Shown piece after piece: positions 51,137 to 58,808 of a stretch of DNA of 64,000 nucleotides. Source of the DNA: CAVTSA01 sp963737225 (GTDB lineage Bacteria > Chloroflexota > Dormibacteria > Dormibacterales > Dormibacteraceae). The DNA is taken from assembly GCA_963737225.1 (NCBI GenBank), contig CAVTSA010000010.1, forward strand, positions 1 to 64,000, written 5' to 3'. Numbering within the stretch: the stretch's first letter is position 1; each line of letters opens with the position of its first letter. A program made the translations under genes and the position numbers. Below the pieces are notes generated by a model. That model was not told the DNA's origin, made no database searches, and worked only from the letters and a program-made list of their open reading frames with translations.

Positions 51137-51142
51137 GACCTA
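51137..51142 (-). promoter_or_regulatory. -10 element, leaderless start of acyl-CoA dehydrogenase
   Basis: TAGGTC on the minus strand, 6 nt, ATG 51130. Confidence 0.45.
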
Positions 51143-51176
51143 TGTTGACCCGGTCGGCCCTTGCGTGCCACGGGCG

Positions 51177-51230
51177 CTTGCCGGGGAACGGCCCCCCGAC
51201 AGGACGCCTCGAAGGCGCGTGGCCGGCAAG
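51177..51230. promoter_or_regulatory. Large inverted repeat in the divergent 51.1-51.25 kb intergenic region
   Basis: CTTGCCGG (51177-51184) pairs with CCGGCAAG (51223-51230) around an inner hairpin of GCCT-CGA-AGGC (51206-51216). It lies midway between the two divergent -10 elements and could be a shared operator or an RNA structure. Confidence 0.4.
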
Positions 51231-51244
51231 TCGGACCCGCAAGA

Positions 51245-51250
51245 TAGGGC
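51245..51250 (+). promoter_or_regulatory. -10-like element, start of monooxygenase
   Basis: TAGGGC, 6 nt, GTG 51257. This spacing would favour GTG 51257 over ATG 51254 by one codon. Confidence 0.35.
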
Positions 51251-51253
51251 TGG

Positions 51254-52435
51254 ATGGTGACGAGTGGCCGTGTCGCCGTGATCGGGGGCTCGGTGGGCGG
51301 GCTCACCGCCGCCCTTCTCCTCCGAGAGCTGGGGCTGGACGTCACCGTCTACGAGCGATCGGGAGCCGAGCTCGAGCAGCGGGGTGCGGGCATCGGCTTT
51401 CTTCCCGACAGCTATCGCTACCTCGTCGAGCGGGCCCGGATCCCGCTCGACGAGGTGAGCATCGCCACCGACCGCGTGCGCTACCTGGACCGGTGCGGGA
51501 ACGTCGTGCACGACGAGGGGCGGCGCTATCGCTTCAGCAACTGGAATACGGTCTATCGCAACCTGCTCCGCTGCTTCGAGCGTGAGCGATACCTGCTCGG
51601 CCGCGAGGCGATCGACCTGACGCGGGCGCCAGACGGGGTTCGGGTGACGTTCGCGACGGGTGACCAGGTCGAGGTCGACCTGGTCGTCTGCGCCGACGGC
51701 GTCGGGTCGGCAAGCCGCGCCCGGCTGGTGCCGGAGGCGGTCGCGCGCTACTCCGGCTACGTGGCCTGGCGAGGCCTGGTTCCGGAGCGAGCCCTCCGCG
51801 ATCGGGGAGCCGCGCTCGTCGACGCCATCACCTACTACGTCTACGCGAACAGCCACGTCCTGGCCTATCCGATCCCCGGCCCCGACGGGTCGGTGGTGGA
51901 GGGAGAGCGGCTGATCAACTTCGTCTGGTACCGCAACTACCTCGCGGGCGGCGACCTGGACGGCCTGATGACCGGCGACGACGGTCGCCGGCACGAGATC
52001 TCCCTGCCGCCCGGGGCCGTGCGGGCGGAGCACGTGGCGGAGCTCCGCGCCACCGCCGGCGCCCGGCTGCCGGATCGGATCGCCGAGGTGGTGCTCGCCG
52101 TGGAGCGGCCGTTCGTGCAGGCGATCCTCGACGTGGAGGTTCCGCGGATGGCGTTCGGGCGGGTCTGCCTGGTGGGCGACGCCGCGTTCGGGGTGCGTCC
52201 GCACGCGTCGGCCGGCACCGCGAAGGCCGCCGCCGACGCCTGGGAGCTGGCCCGGGCGCTTCGCGAGCAGCCGGACATCGAGAGCGCGCTCCGCGCCTGG
52301 GAGCCGGGGCAGCTCGAGCTGGGAAGGGACCTGCTCGAGCGGACTCGCCGGATCGGCCGCCGCTCGCAGGTCGACTGCACCTGGACGCCGGGCGACCCCG
52401 AGCTTGTCTTCGGTCTCCATGAGCCCGGCCGCTGA
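51254..52435 (+). CDS. FAD-dependent aromatic-ring-hydroxylase-like monooxygenase
   Basis: 393 aa (ATG 51254; GTG 51257 is nearly equivalent). Group A flavin monooxygenase motifs: VAVIGGSVGGLTAALLLREL (FAD loop), VTVYERSG, DLVVCADGVGSASRARLV (DG motif) and VCLVGDAAFGVRPHASAGTA (GD motif). It resembles 2,6-dihydroxypyridine 3-monooxygenase-type enzymes from memory. No pathway partners lie beside it. Divergent from the acyl-CoA dehydrogenase operon. Confidence 0.88.
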   Translation: MVTSGRVAVIGGSVGGLTAALLLRELGLDVTVYERSGAELEQRGAGIGFLPDSYRYLVERARIPLDEVSIATDRVRYLDRCGNVVHDEGRRYRFSNWNTVYRNLLRCFERERYLLGREAIDLTRAPDGVRVTFATGDQVEVDLVVCADGVGSASRARLVPEAVARYSGYVAWRGLVPERALRDRGAALVDAITYYVYANSHVLAYPIPGPDGSVVEGERLINFVWYRNYLAGGDLDGLMTGDDGRRHEISLPPGAVRAEHVAELRATAGARLPDRIAEVVLAVERPFVQAILDVEVPRMAFGRVCLVGDAAFGVRPHASAGTAKAAADAWELARALREQPDIESALRAWEPGQLELGRDLLERTRRIGRRSQVDCTWTPGDPELVFGLHEPGR

Positions 52436-52503
52436 CCCGCGACTCGCCCTATTTGCCGGCACCCGGGTCTTGCGGCGCGCCAAAGCGGGTGATGATGGTG
52501 GGC

Positions 52504-52887
52504 ATGGCGCTCGTCAACGTGCGGCGCCTTGCCGCGCTCGACCTGTACGGCCGTGCCGGCCGTCCGCTCCGCCGGCGGCTGGTCGTAGCCGAGTTCGTGG
52601 CCGGCACCGTAGCCGGCCTGGCGTTCGGAATCTGGATCCTGATCGCGGACACCAACCCGGCCGGGCGCCTGGTCGGCGCCTGGGCTGCGGGCATCGGGCT
52701 CAACTACCTCCCACTGGCCCTCCACGCCGTGGCACTGCTGCGGCCCGGCGCGCTGAGCGCCGAGCTGGCCGGCGTCGATATCGACCGCGAGCTGCGGCGC
52801 AACAGCGTGCTGCAGGCGTGGCTCCTGTTGCCGCTCGTGTTCCTCGTCCTCGCGGTGCAGCAGCGGCGCGCGCGGCCCGTGGCGTGA
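52504..52887 (+). CDS. Small membrane protein, unknown
   Basis: 127 aa from ATG 52504 (ATG 52492 also possible). About three to four hydrophobic segments: VAEFVAGTVAGLAFGIWILI, LVGAWAAGIGLNYLPLALHA and SVLQAWLLLPLVFLVLAVQQ, with basic ends. No family recognised. It converges on the response regulator gene, which ends 15 bp away. Confidence 0.7.
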   Translation: MALVNVRRLAALDLYGRAGRPLRRRLVVAEFVAGTVAGLAFGIWILIADTNPAGRLVGAWAAGIGLNYLPLALHAVALLRPGALSAELAGVDIDRELRRNSVLQAWLLLPLVFLVLAVQQRRARPVA

Positions 52888-52902
52888 GTGGTGCGCCCGG
52901 GG

Positions 52903-53568
52903 TCAAGCGCCCCCGGTCAGTCCGTTGCGGAAGGCATAGCTCACCGCCTGGGCGCGATCGCGGAGTCCGGTCTTGGCGAGGATGCTGTTGACGTGGCTCT
53001 TCACGGTCGCCTCGGTCACCGACAGCCGCTCCTGGATCTGCCGGTTGCTCATCCCTTGCGCGATCAACCCCAGCACCTGCGCCTCGCGCGGCGTGAGCCC
53101 GTCCGGGAGGCGCGAGGCACGGGGCGGACGCTTGCCGAAACGATCCAGCAGCCTGGCCTGCACGGCGGGGTCGAGCAGCGCCTGGCCGGCATGCACGGCC
53201 TGGATCGCGCGAAGCAGCTCCTCAGGGCCGGCGTCCTTCGTCAGGTAGCCGCGGGCACCGGCCTGGAGCGCCCCGAAGACGGATTCGTCGTCGGCGTAGG
53301 TGGTCAGGACCACGACCCGGGTCCCCGGATACCGCTCACGGATGCGCATCGTCGCCTGGACGCCGTCGCAGCGCGGCATGCGCAGGTCCATGAGCACGAT
53401 CGAGGGGCCCTTCTCGGCGACCAGCTGCACCGCCTGGTCGCCGTCGGCCGCGGCACCCACCACCTCGACCTCCGGCATCAGCCGCAGCATGGTGAGCAGG
53501 CCCTCCCGCACCAGCCGCTGATCGTCAGCGACGGCGACGGTAATAACCTGACTTTGGCAGCGTTCCAT
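52903..53568 (-). CDS. NarL/LuxR-family two-component response regulator
   Basis: 221 aa from ATG 53568 (GTG 53574 is an alternative). Receiver domain with ITVAVADDQRLVREGLLTML (acidic pair), phosphoacceptor Asp in PSIVLMDLRMPRCDGVQATM, VVVLTTYADDESVFGALQAG (Thr) and GYLTKDAGPEELL (Lys). C-terminal LuxR HTH: LTPREAQVLGLIAQGMSNRQ and LSVTEATVKSHVNSILAKTG. It follows its cognate kinase by about 30 bp. Confidence 0.95.
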   Translation of the reverse strand: MERCQSQVITVAVADDQRLVREGLLTMLRLMPEVEVVGAAADGDQAVQLVAEKGPSIVLMDLRMPRCDGVQATMRIRERYPGTRVVVLTTYADDESVFGALQAGARGYLTKDAGPEELLRAIQAVHAGQALLDPAVQARLLDRFGKRPPRASRLPDGLTPREAQVLGLIAQGMSNRQIQERLSVTEATVKSHVNSILAKTGLRDRAQAVSYAFRNGLTGGA

Positions 53569-53598
53569 ATCCACTCAGCGGTGGCGGTCAAAGCCGGG

Positions 53599-54747
53599 TT
53601 ATGCGGGCAGCCACAGCCTGACCCGCCAGCCGTGCTCGTTGGGGCCGGCCTCCAGGCTGCCACCCAGCAGCTCGGCACGCTCGCGCATGCCCTCGAGGCC
53701 GTAGCCCGTGTCCTCGCCGTGTGGGCGCGGCGGTGGCGCTCCGGAGTCCTCCACGGTGAGCTCGGCGCCGGTCGGGTCGTACTGAAGATGCATCTGGACC
53801 GGGTTGCCTCGCGCGTGCTTGCGGACGTTGGTGAGGGCCTCCTGCGCGGTCCGGTAGAGCGCAAGCTGCGCGCGTGACGGCAGCTCCACCACCTGTCCTT
53901 CCACGGAGAGGTCGCAGCAGCTCCCGGAATCCCGCTCGAAATCGGCGACCAGGCTGGACAGCATCGCGGCGCCCGGGACCCGGTCGCCGCGGAGCGTGCC
54001 GACCGCCCTCCGGGTCTCGTCCAGGCCTTCCTGGGCCAGGTGCCGCGCCCGCTGCACCGACTCCAGGGCGTCCTCGGACGCCCGCTCTCGCTGCAGGAGC
54101 ATGCGGGCGCTGTCGAGCTGGACCACGAGCGCGGTCAGGCTGTGGGCGAGGACGTCGTGGATGTCGCGCGCGAGGCGCGTGCGCTCGGCGACCTTGGCCG
54201 CCTCCAGCTCACGCCCACGACTGGCTTCCAGCTCTGCCAGCAGCTGCTGGCTTCGGTACTGCTCCTGGCGCAGGCGCTGCACCCCGTAGAGGACCAGGAA
54301 GGCAAAGGCGAAGAAGCCGGCGTTGACGGCACAGTTCAGGTAGCCCCCGCCGGCTGGATTCAACAGTGCGACAACGAGCCAGAAGGCGGCCACCACGCCC
54401 GAGAAAAGCGCCGCGACGGGGATGCTGAAGTCCTGGGTTGACTCGAGGATCACGATGTAGACGCCGACCGGAGCCACCGAGACACTCCGCGTCAGCAGCG
54501 TCAGGCCGATCGTCGCGGCGGCCATCGCTACGATCCGGGGCAGCGGTGGAACCGCCGCGCCGGCCAGGCCGAGCGCGATCAGCACCAGCGTCAGCACTCC
54601 CATCGCCAGGGCATGCGGGAGCGACCACGTCTGCATCTCGCTCACCACCAGCTCGAGCACCAGCAGGGCGCTCAGCACCAGCATCGTCAGCCGGCGCTGC
54701 ATGTCCGACATCCAGGGCGGAGCCTGCCCCTCCACCTCCGGCACCAT
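53599..54747 (-). CDS. Sensor histidine kinase (HisKA_3/NarX-DesK type)
   Basis: 382 aa from ATG 54747. Four to five N-terminal membrane helices (LTMLVLSALLVLELVVSEMQ through FFAFAFLVLYGVQRLRQ), then a coiled-coil linker, the HisKA_3 phospho-His in RTRLARDIHDVLAHSLTALV and an HATPase_c domain: LYRTAQEALTNVRKHARGNP (N box) and DTGYGLEGMRERAELLGGSL (G2). It starts 1 nt after the MMPL stop, so sensing and export are probably one functional unit. Confidence 0.95.
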   Translation of the reverse strand: MVPEVEGQAPPWMSDMQRRLTMLVLSALLVLELVVSEMQTWSLPHALAMGVLTLVLIALGLAGAAVPPLPRIVAMAAATIGLTLLTRSVSVAPVGVYIVILESTQDFSIPVAALFSGVVAAFWLVVALLNPAGGGYLNCAVNAGFFAFAFLVLYGVQRLRQEQYRSQQLLAELEASRGRELEAAKVAERTRLARDIHDVLAHSLTALVVQLDSARMLLQRERASEDALESVQRARHLAQEGLDETRRAVGTLRGDRVPGAAMLSSLVADFERDSGSCCDLSVEGQVVELPSRAQLALYRTAQEALTNVRKHARGNPVQMHLQYDPTGAELTVEDSGAPPPRPHGEDTGYGLEGMRERAELLGGSLEAGPNEHGWRVRLWLPA

Positions 54748-54748
54748 A

Positions 54749-56950
54749 TCAGGCGACTTCCGGCTGTGCCTCGTGCTCGGCCGGTTCGCCCAGGTTGAGC
54801 CGCTGGTGGAACCAGCGCAGGGGAGCCGGTGCCCACCAGTTGAGATCGCCCAGGAGGCGCATCACCGCGGGCACCACGATCGCCCGCACCAGCGTCGCGT
54901 CGACCAGGATCGCGATCGCCAGCCCCAACCCGAGCGCTTTGATCAGGACGGTGCCGGAGCTGAGCCCGAAGCTCGCGAAGACGGCGACCATGATCGCGGC
55001 CGCACCGGTGATCAGCCGACCGCTGCGCTGCAGCCCGGTCCCCACCGCGATGCGGGTGTCGTGGGTGCGCAGCCACTCCTCGCGGATCCGGCTCAGCATC
55101 AGGACCTCGTAGTCCATCGAGAGGCCGAACAGCATGCAGAACACGAGCACCGCGATGCTCGGGTCCTGGGTCTGTGGGGTGAAGTTCAGCAGCCCGCTCA
55201 GGTGCCCCTGCTGGAAGATCCACACGATCGCGCCGAACGCCGCCCCCAGCGAGATCAGGTTGGTCAGGATCGCCTTGAACGGCAGCAGCACCGAGCCGGT
55301 GAGGAGGAACAGCACCAGATAGGTGACGCCGACCACGAACGCCGCCGCCGCGGGCGTCCGCGACAGGATCCAGGCCACCTCGTCGACGCTCGCCGCCGTG
55401 GTTCCGGTCACCAGCTTGCGACCTCCCGGAGGACCGGTCTCGGCCCGGATCGACGTCACCAGCGACTTCGCCTGGCTGCTGCTCGGCTGGTACGCGCTCT
55501 CCACGTTGAGCACCACCAGGTGGGGGGCGACTCCTGCCTCCCGGACCGTGGCGGGGACGCCGGGTGCGAGCGGATTCACCACCCCGATCACGCCGGCCAT
55601 CTTTCCCATCTTGTCCGCCAGCTGATTCGTGTAGGCGACGCGCTCGGGGGTCAGCGGGCTGCCGGTGCCGTAGTCGAGCACGACCGGGATCGTCTCCTGG
55701 TCCTGACGAGGGAAGTTCTGCTGGATCTGCTCGTACGCCTGGCGGGAGGGGGTCTCAGGTGGAAGGAGCTTCAGCCCGCCGCTCCCCAGCTGCAGGTCGT
55801 GGACCGGGAACGCCAGCACCGCCAGCACCGCGAGGGCCGGCAGGAGCGCGAGCACCGGCCACCGCATCACCACGTCGGCGAGCAGCCGCCACAGTCCCCG
55901 GCCGCCCTGCTCACGACCAACCAGGGGCAGGCGCAGCCAGTTGACCCGGCGGCCCAGGATCGCCAGCAACGAAGGCAGGAGGGTGAGCGCGAAGATCACC
56001 GCCGAGAGGACCGCGAAGGTGCCGCCGATCCCCATCGTCGCCAGGTAGGAACCCTGGAAGAAGAGCAGCCCTGACATGCCGATCGCCACCGTCAGGCCGG
56101 AGAAGATGACCGAGCGCCCGGAGGTGGAGACGGCCACCTCGAGGCTCCGCTCCGGGCTGTCGCCACGAGCCAGCTGCTCTCGATACCGGCTGACGATGAA
56201 CAGCGAGTAGTCGATCCCGACGCCGAGGCCGATCAGCGCGGTGAGGTCGGTCGCGTACTGGGAGACATTGGTGAAATGGGCAAGCGCGAAGAGGCCGCCA
56301 AGGCCGCCCAGCACCGCCAGCGCGCCCACGCCCAGCGGCAGCACGGCGGCCACCACGGTGCCGAACACCAGGAGCAGCAGGATCGCCGTGATCGGAAGCG
56401 AGTACCGGCTCGCGGCCCCCAGGTCATGGGCCAGCTGGGTCTGGAAGGCTGCGTTGATCGCCAGGTCGCCGGTGCCGGTGACCTGGAGCGGCCCGCTCGG
56501 CCCCAGCTCGCCTTTGAGGTCTGCGTACGTGGCTTTGTTCGCCTCGGGTGTGTCCTTCAGCGTCACCACCGCCAACGCCTGGTGCCCGGCCCGGGAGACC
56601 AGCGCGGCCGCCGCCGGACCGGCGTCGTAGGGCGTCTGCACGGATGCCACGCGGGGATCGTTACGCAGCGGCGCGACGGACGAGAGAAGGGCGGCCTGGA
56701 ACGCCGGCTGGCGGGCGTCGAGCGTGTCGCTCTGGTAGAGCAGCAGGAGCGTGCTCGCGTTCTGCGCCGGGAACGCCTGGTTGATCAGCGTGTCCGCGGT
56801 CCCCGCCTCGGTGCCAGACACCGAATTGGGGTTGTAGCTGGGGCTCGTCCCCTTGACCAGGCAGGTGAGGGCGAGCGCCAGGAGGACGATCGAGAAGACC
56901 AGGACCAGCCAGCGCCGGCGATACACGAAACGTCCCCAGGTGGCGAGCAT
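54749..56950 (-). CDS. MMPL-family RND transporter
   Basis: 733 aa from ATG 56950. About 12 membrane helices in two repeats, each preceded by a large extracytoplasmic domain. Signatures: LTALIGLGVGIDYSLFIVSR and VFCMLFGLSMDYEVLMLSRI (the GxxxDY-type helices of MMPL), FSGLTVAIGMSGLLFFQG, and TGAAAIMVAVFASFGLSSGT. MMPL proteins use the proton gradient to export lipids or drugs. It is linked to a downstream kinase/regulator pair on the same transcript. Cargo unknown. Confidence 0.94.
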   Translation of the reverse strand: MLATWGRFVYRRRWLVLVFSIVLLALALTCLVKGTSPSYNPNSVSGTEAGTADTLINQAFPAQNASTLLLLYQSDTLDARQPAFQAALLSSVAPLRNDPRVASVQTPYDAGPAAAALVSRAGHQALAVVTLKDTPEANKATYADLKGELGPSGPLQVTGTGDLAINAAFQTQLAHDLGAASRYSLPITAILLLLVFGTVVAAVLPLGVGALAVLGGLGGLFALAHFTNVSQYATDLTALIGLGVGIDYSLFIVSRYREQLARGDSPERSLEVAVSTSGRSVIFSGLTVAIGMSGLLFFQGSYLATMGIGGTFAVLSAVIFALTLLPSLLAILGRRVNWLRLPLVGREQGGRGLWRLLADVVMRWPVLALLPALAVLAVLAFPVHDLQLGSGGLKLLPPETPSRQAYEQIQQNFPRQDQETIPVVLDYGTGSPLTPERVAYTNQLADKMGKMAGVIGVVNPLAPGVPATVREAGVAPHLVVLNVESAYQPSSSQAKSLVTSIRAETGPPGGRKLVTGTTAASVDEVAWILSRTPAAAAFVVGVTYLVLFLLTGSVLLPFKAILTNLISLGAAFGAIVWIFQQGHLSGLLNFTPQTQDPSIAVLVFCMLFGLSMDYEVLMLSRIREEWLRTHDTRIAVGTGLQRSGRLITGAAAIMVAVFASFGLSSGTVLIKALGLGLAIAILVDATLVRAIVVPAVMRLLGDLNWWAPAPLRWFHQRLNLGEPAEHEAQPEVA

Positions 56951-57029
56951 GAGTCCAGTCTGGGTGTCGCCGGTCCCACCCGCATCGCCTCCTGGTATGA
57001 ACTTTGCGCGCGCCGAGACGTCAACCCGG

Positions 57030-57050
57030 GGTTGGAGCCCGCGTCCAACC
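57030..57050 (-). terminator. Hairpin between the oxidoreductase and MMPL genes
   Basis: GGTTGGA-GCCCGCG-TCCAACC is a perfect 7-bp stem, flanked by CCCGGG-rich arms that could extend it. It lies 22 bp past the stop of the 57072 gene. It has no T-tract, so termination strength is uncertain. Confidence 0.45.
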
Positions 57051-57071
57051 TGACCCCGGGGAGGCCGGCGC

Positions 57072-57938
57072 TCAGAGCTCCGCCACCTGTGACACCAGCG
57101 TCTCGCCGGCGCGGCGAACCGCCTCCGGGTCATAGAGGTCGGGGAGCCGCATGAAGACGGTTTGAATCCCGAGGCCGGCCAGCCAGCGCAGGCTGTCCAC
57201 CACGCCGCGCAAAGCCCGGTCGTCTGTCGCGCGCACGCCCCACATCGAGGTTCGCTCGATCTCGCCGTAGTCCCGGCCGACGTCCTCGCAGTGCCCCCGC
57301 AGCACGTCGAGCTTGTGCGGCAGCTCGGGGCTCGGAAAGAGGTTGCAGGCGTCCGCGTACCGCGCCACCAACCGGAGCGTGCGCCGCTCGCCCCCGCCCC
57401 CGATCAGGATTGGGGGATGCGGTCGCTGCAGCGCCTGAGGCGAGTTCAGGGGCCGGTCCAGCTGGTAGTGCGCGCCGGCGTAGGGCGACTCGTCCCCGGT
57501 CCACATCCGCTGCAGGATCTGCAGCGTCTCCTCGAGGCGCTCGAACCGTTCGCGCAGCGGTGGAAACGGAATTCCGAGGCTGAGGCTCTCCCGTTCGTTC
57601 CAGGCGGCGCCGATGCCACAGAAGGCACGACCACCGGAGACCACGTCGAGCGTGGTCAGGATCTTGGCGAGCAGGCCCGGGTGACGGTAGACGACTCCCG
57701 TGACCATCGTGCCCAGGCGGATCGTGCGGGTCGCGCCGGCCAGGAACCCGAGCAGCGTGTAGCTCTCCAGCATCGGGTCCTCTGGAGGCCCCTCGAGAGG
57801 GATCTGGAACAGGTGATCCATCGGCGCCAGCGACACGAAGCCGCTCTGCTCCGCCGCCTGCGCCACCTCACGCAGCCGCTCACCGAGCCGGCCAACGTCC
57901 GAGACCTTGAACTCTGGAATCGAGAGCGCCAGCCTCAT
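57072..57938 (-). CDS. LLM-class (F420-type) oxidoreductase
   Basis: 288 aa with a GAGAGG upstream. Luciferase-like barrel: LALSIPEFKVSDVGRLGERL, APMDHLFQIPLEGPPEDPML, IRLGTMVTGVVYRHPGLLAK, LDVVSGGRAFCGIGAAWNER, RPHPPILIGGGGERRTLRLV. The pattern matches the TIGR03560-like F420-dependent group as I remember it; FMN cannot be excluded. It follows two dehydratase subunit genes by 10 bp in the same operon. Substrate unknown. Confidence 0.9.
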   Translation of the reverse strand: MRLALSIPEFKVSDVGRLGERLREVAQAAEQSGFVSLAPMDHLFQIPLEGPPEDPMLESYTLLGFLAGATRTIRLGTMVTGVVYRHPGLLAKILTTLDVVSGGRAFCGIGAAWNERESLSLGIPFPPLRERFERLEETLQILQRMWTGDESPYAGAHYQLDRPLNSPQALQRPHPPILIGGGGERRTLRLVARYADACNLFPSPELPHKLDVLRGHCEDVGRDYGEIERTSMWGVRATDDRALRGVVDSLRWLAGLGIQTVFMRLPDLYDPEAVRRAGETLVSQVAEL

Positions 57939-57948
57939 CGGGCACCTC

Positions 57949-58299
57949 TCAGCGGTAGCGGGCCTGGGCCTTGCTAAGGACGGCCTCGCCGCGCTGGTTG
58001 ACCGCCGTCAGCGCCGCGCGGCCGTCCTCGCCGTCCGTCGCCGTGAACATCACCGTGTCCCCCGGCGCGACCATGGCCGCGAACCGGCAGGAGAGCCGGG
58101 TCAGGGAATGCCCGGCCGGTGCCGCGACACGCGCCAGCAGCCCCATCTGGAGCATCCCGTGGGCGATGATCCCGGGGAGTCCTACCGACCGGGCGAAGGC
58201 CTCGTCGACGTGGATCGGGTTGTGGTCGCCCGAAGCCTCCGCGTAGCCGGCGATCTGCTCCTCGGAGAACGTGACGGAAAGCGTGCGGGGCTCACTCAT
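57949..58299 (-). CDS. MaoC-like dehydratase subunit (HadB-like)
   Basis: 116 aa from ATG 58299. A hotdog fold with the hydratase-2 motif: IAGYAEASGDHNPIHVDEAF (Asp and His catalytic pair), then ARSVGLPGIIAHGMLQMGLL. It overlaps the upstream gene by ATGA. The two short ORFs resemble the HadA/HadB subunits of mycobacterial beta-hydroxyacyl-ACP dehydratase, this being the catalytic one. Confidence 0.9.
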   Translation of the reverse strand: MSEPRTLSVTFSEEQIAGYAEASGDHNPIHVDEAFARSVGLPGIIAHGMLQMGLLARVAAPAGHSLTRLSCRFAAMVAPGDTVMFTATDGEDGRAALTAVNQRGEAVLSKAQARYR

Positions 58300-58712
58300 C
58301 CCCGGGCCACCTCGCCGCCGGCCGGCGCCCCCTCGGTGATCGCGAACCGGGCCCGGGCGACGCACAGGGGCTCTTCGATCACGCTGCAGGCTGTCTCCAG
58401 CGTGACCAGGCGCACGCCCCTGCGGGTCAGGTCGGCGGCGACCCGGGCGACCGCGGTGACCGTCTCCCCGATCTCCGGGTGCCGCGTCCACTCGAACTCC
58501 TGCTCCACATGGAGGAGATGCGAGAAGTCGATTGCGGCGTCGGGATCGCCGAACAGCTGCGGAGCCGTCGCCTCCAGGGCGTACACCGCGGCGTAGGTGG
58601 GGGGCACCCCGTCCGCAGGGTCAACCCCCAGAGCACGCGCGAAGGCCTCGACACGTTCGCGCTCGATCGGGGTCCGGCAAGGTGGGTAGACGCGTCCAGC
58701 GATCTCAGGCAC
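58296..58712 (-). CDS. FAS1/MaoC-N-like dehydratase subunit (HadA-like)
   Basis: 138 aa from GTG 58712, supported by TAGCAT exactly 6 nt upstream. N-terminal hotdog lacking the catalytic D-H motif: YPPCRTPIERERVEAFARAL, VPPTYAAVYALEATAPQLFG, FSHLLHVEQEFEWTRHPEIG, typical of MaoC_dehydrat_N (HadA) partners. It is the first gene of a three-gene operon with HadB-like and LLM genes. Confidence 0.87.
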   Translation of the reverse strand: MPEIAGRVYPPCRTPIERERVEAFARALGVDPADGVPPTYAAVYALEATAPQLFGDPDAAIDFSHLLHVEQEFEWTRHPEIGETVTAVARVAADLTRRGVRLVTLETACSVIEEPLCVARARFAITEGAPAGGEVARG

Positions 58713-58718
58713 CCCGCG

Positions 58719-58724
58719 ATGCTA
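58719..58724 (-). promoter_or_regulatory. -10 element, leaderless start of hadA-like gene
   Basis: TAGCAT on the minus strand, 6 nt, GTG 58712. Confidence 0.5.
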
Positions 58725-58808
58725 TCCGGCAAAGGCGCGCCGGCGCACGATCGGGGCTACCTCCCGTCGTTGGGGCCCGCTGGTGCACCACCGGGGTGTC
58801 GGCGGTCG

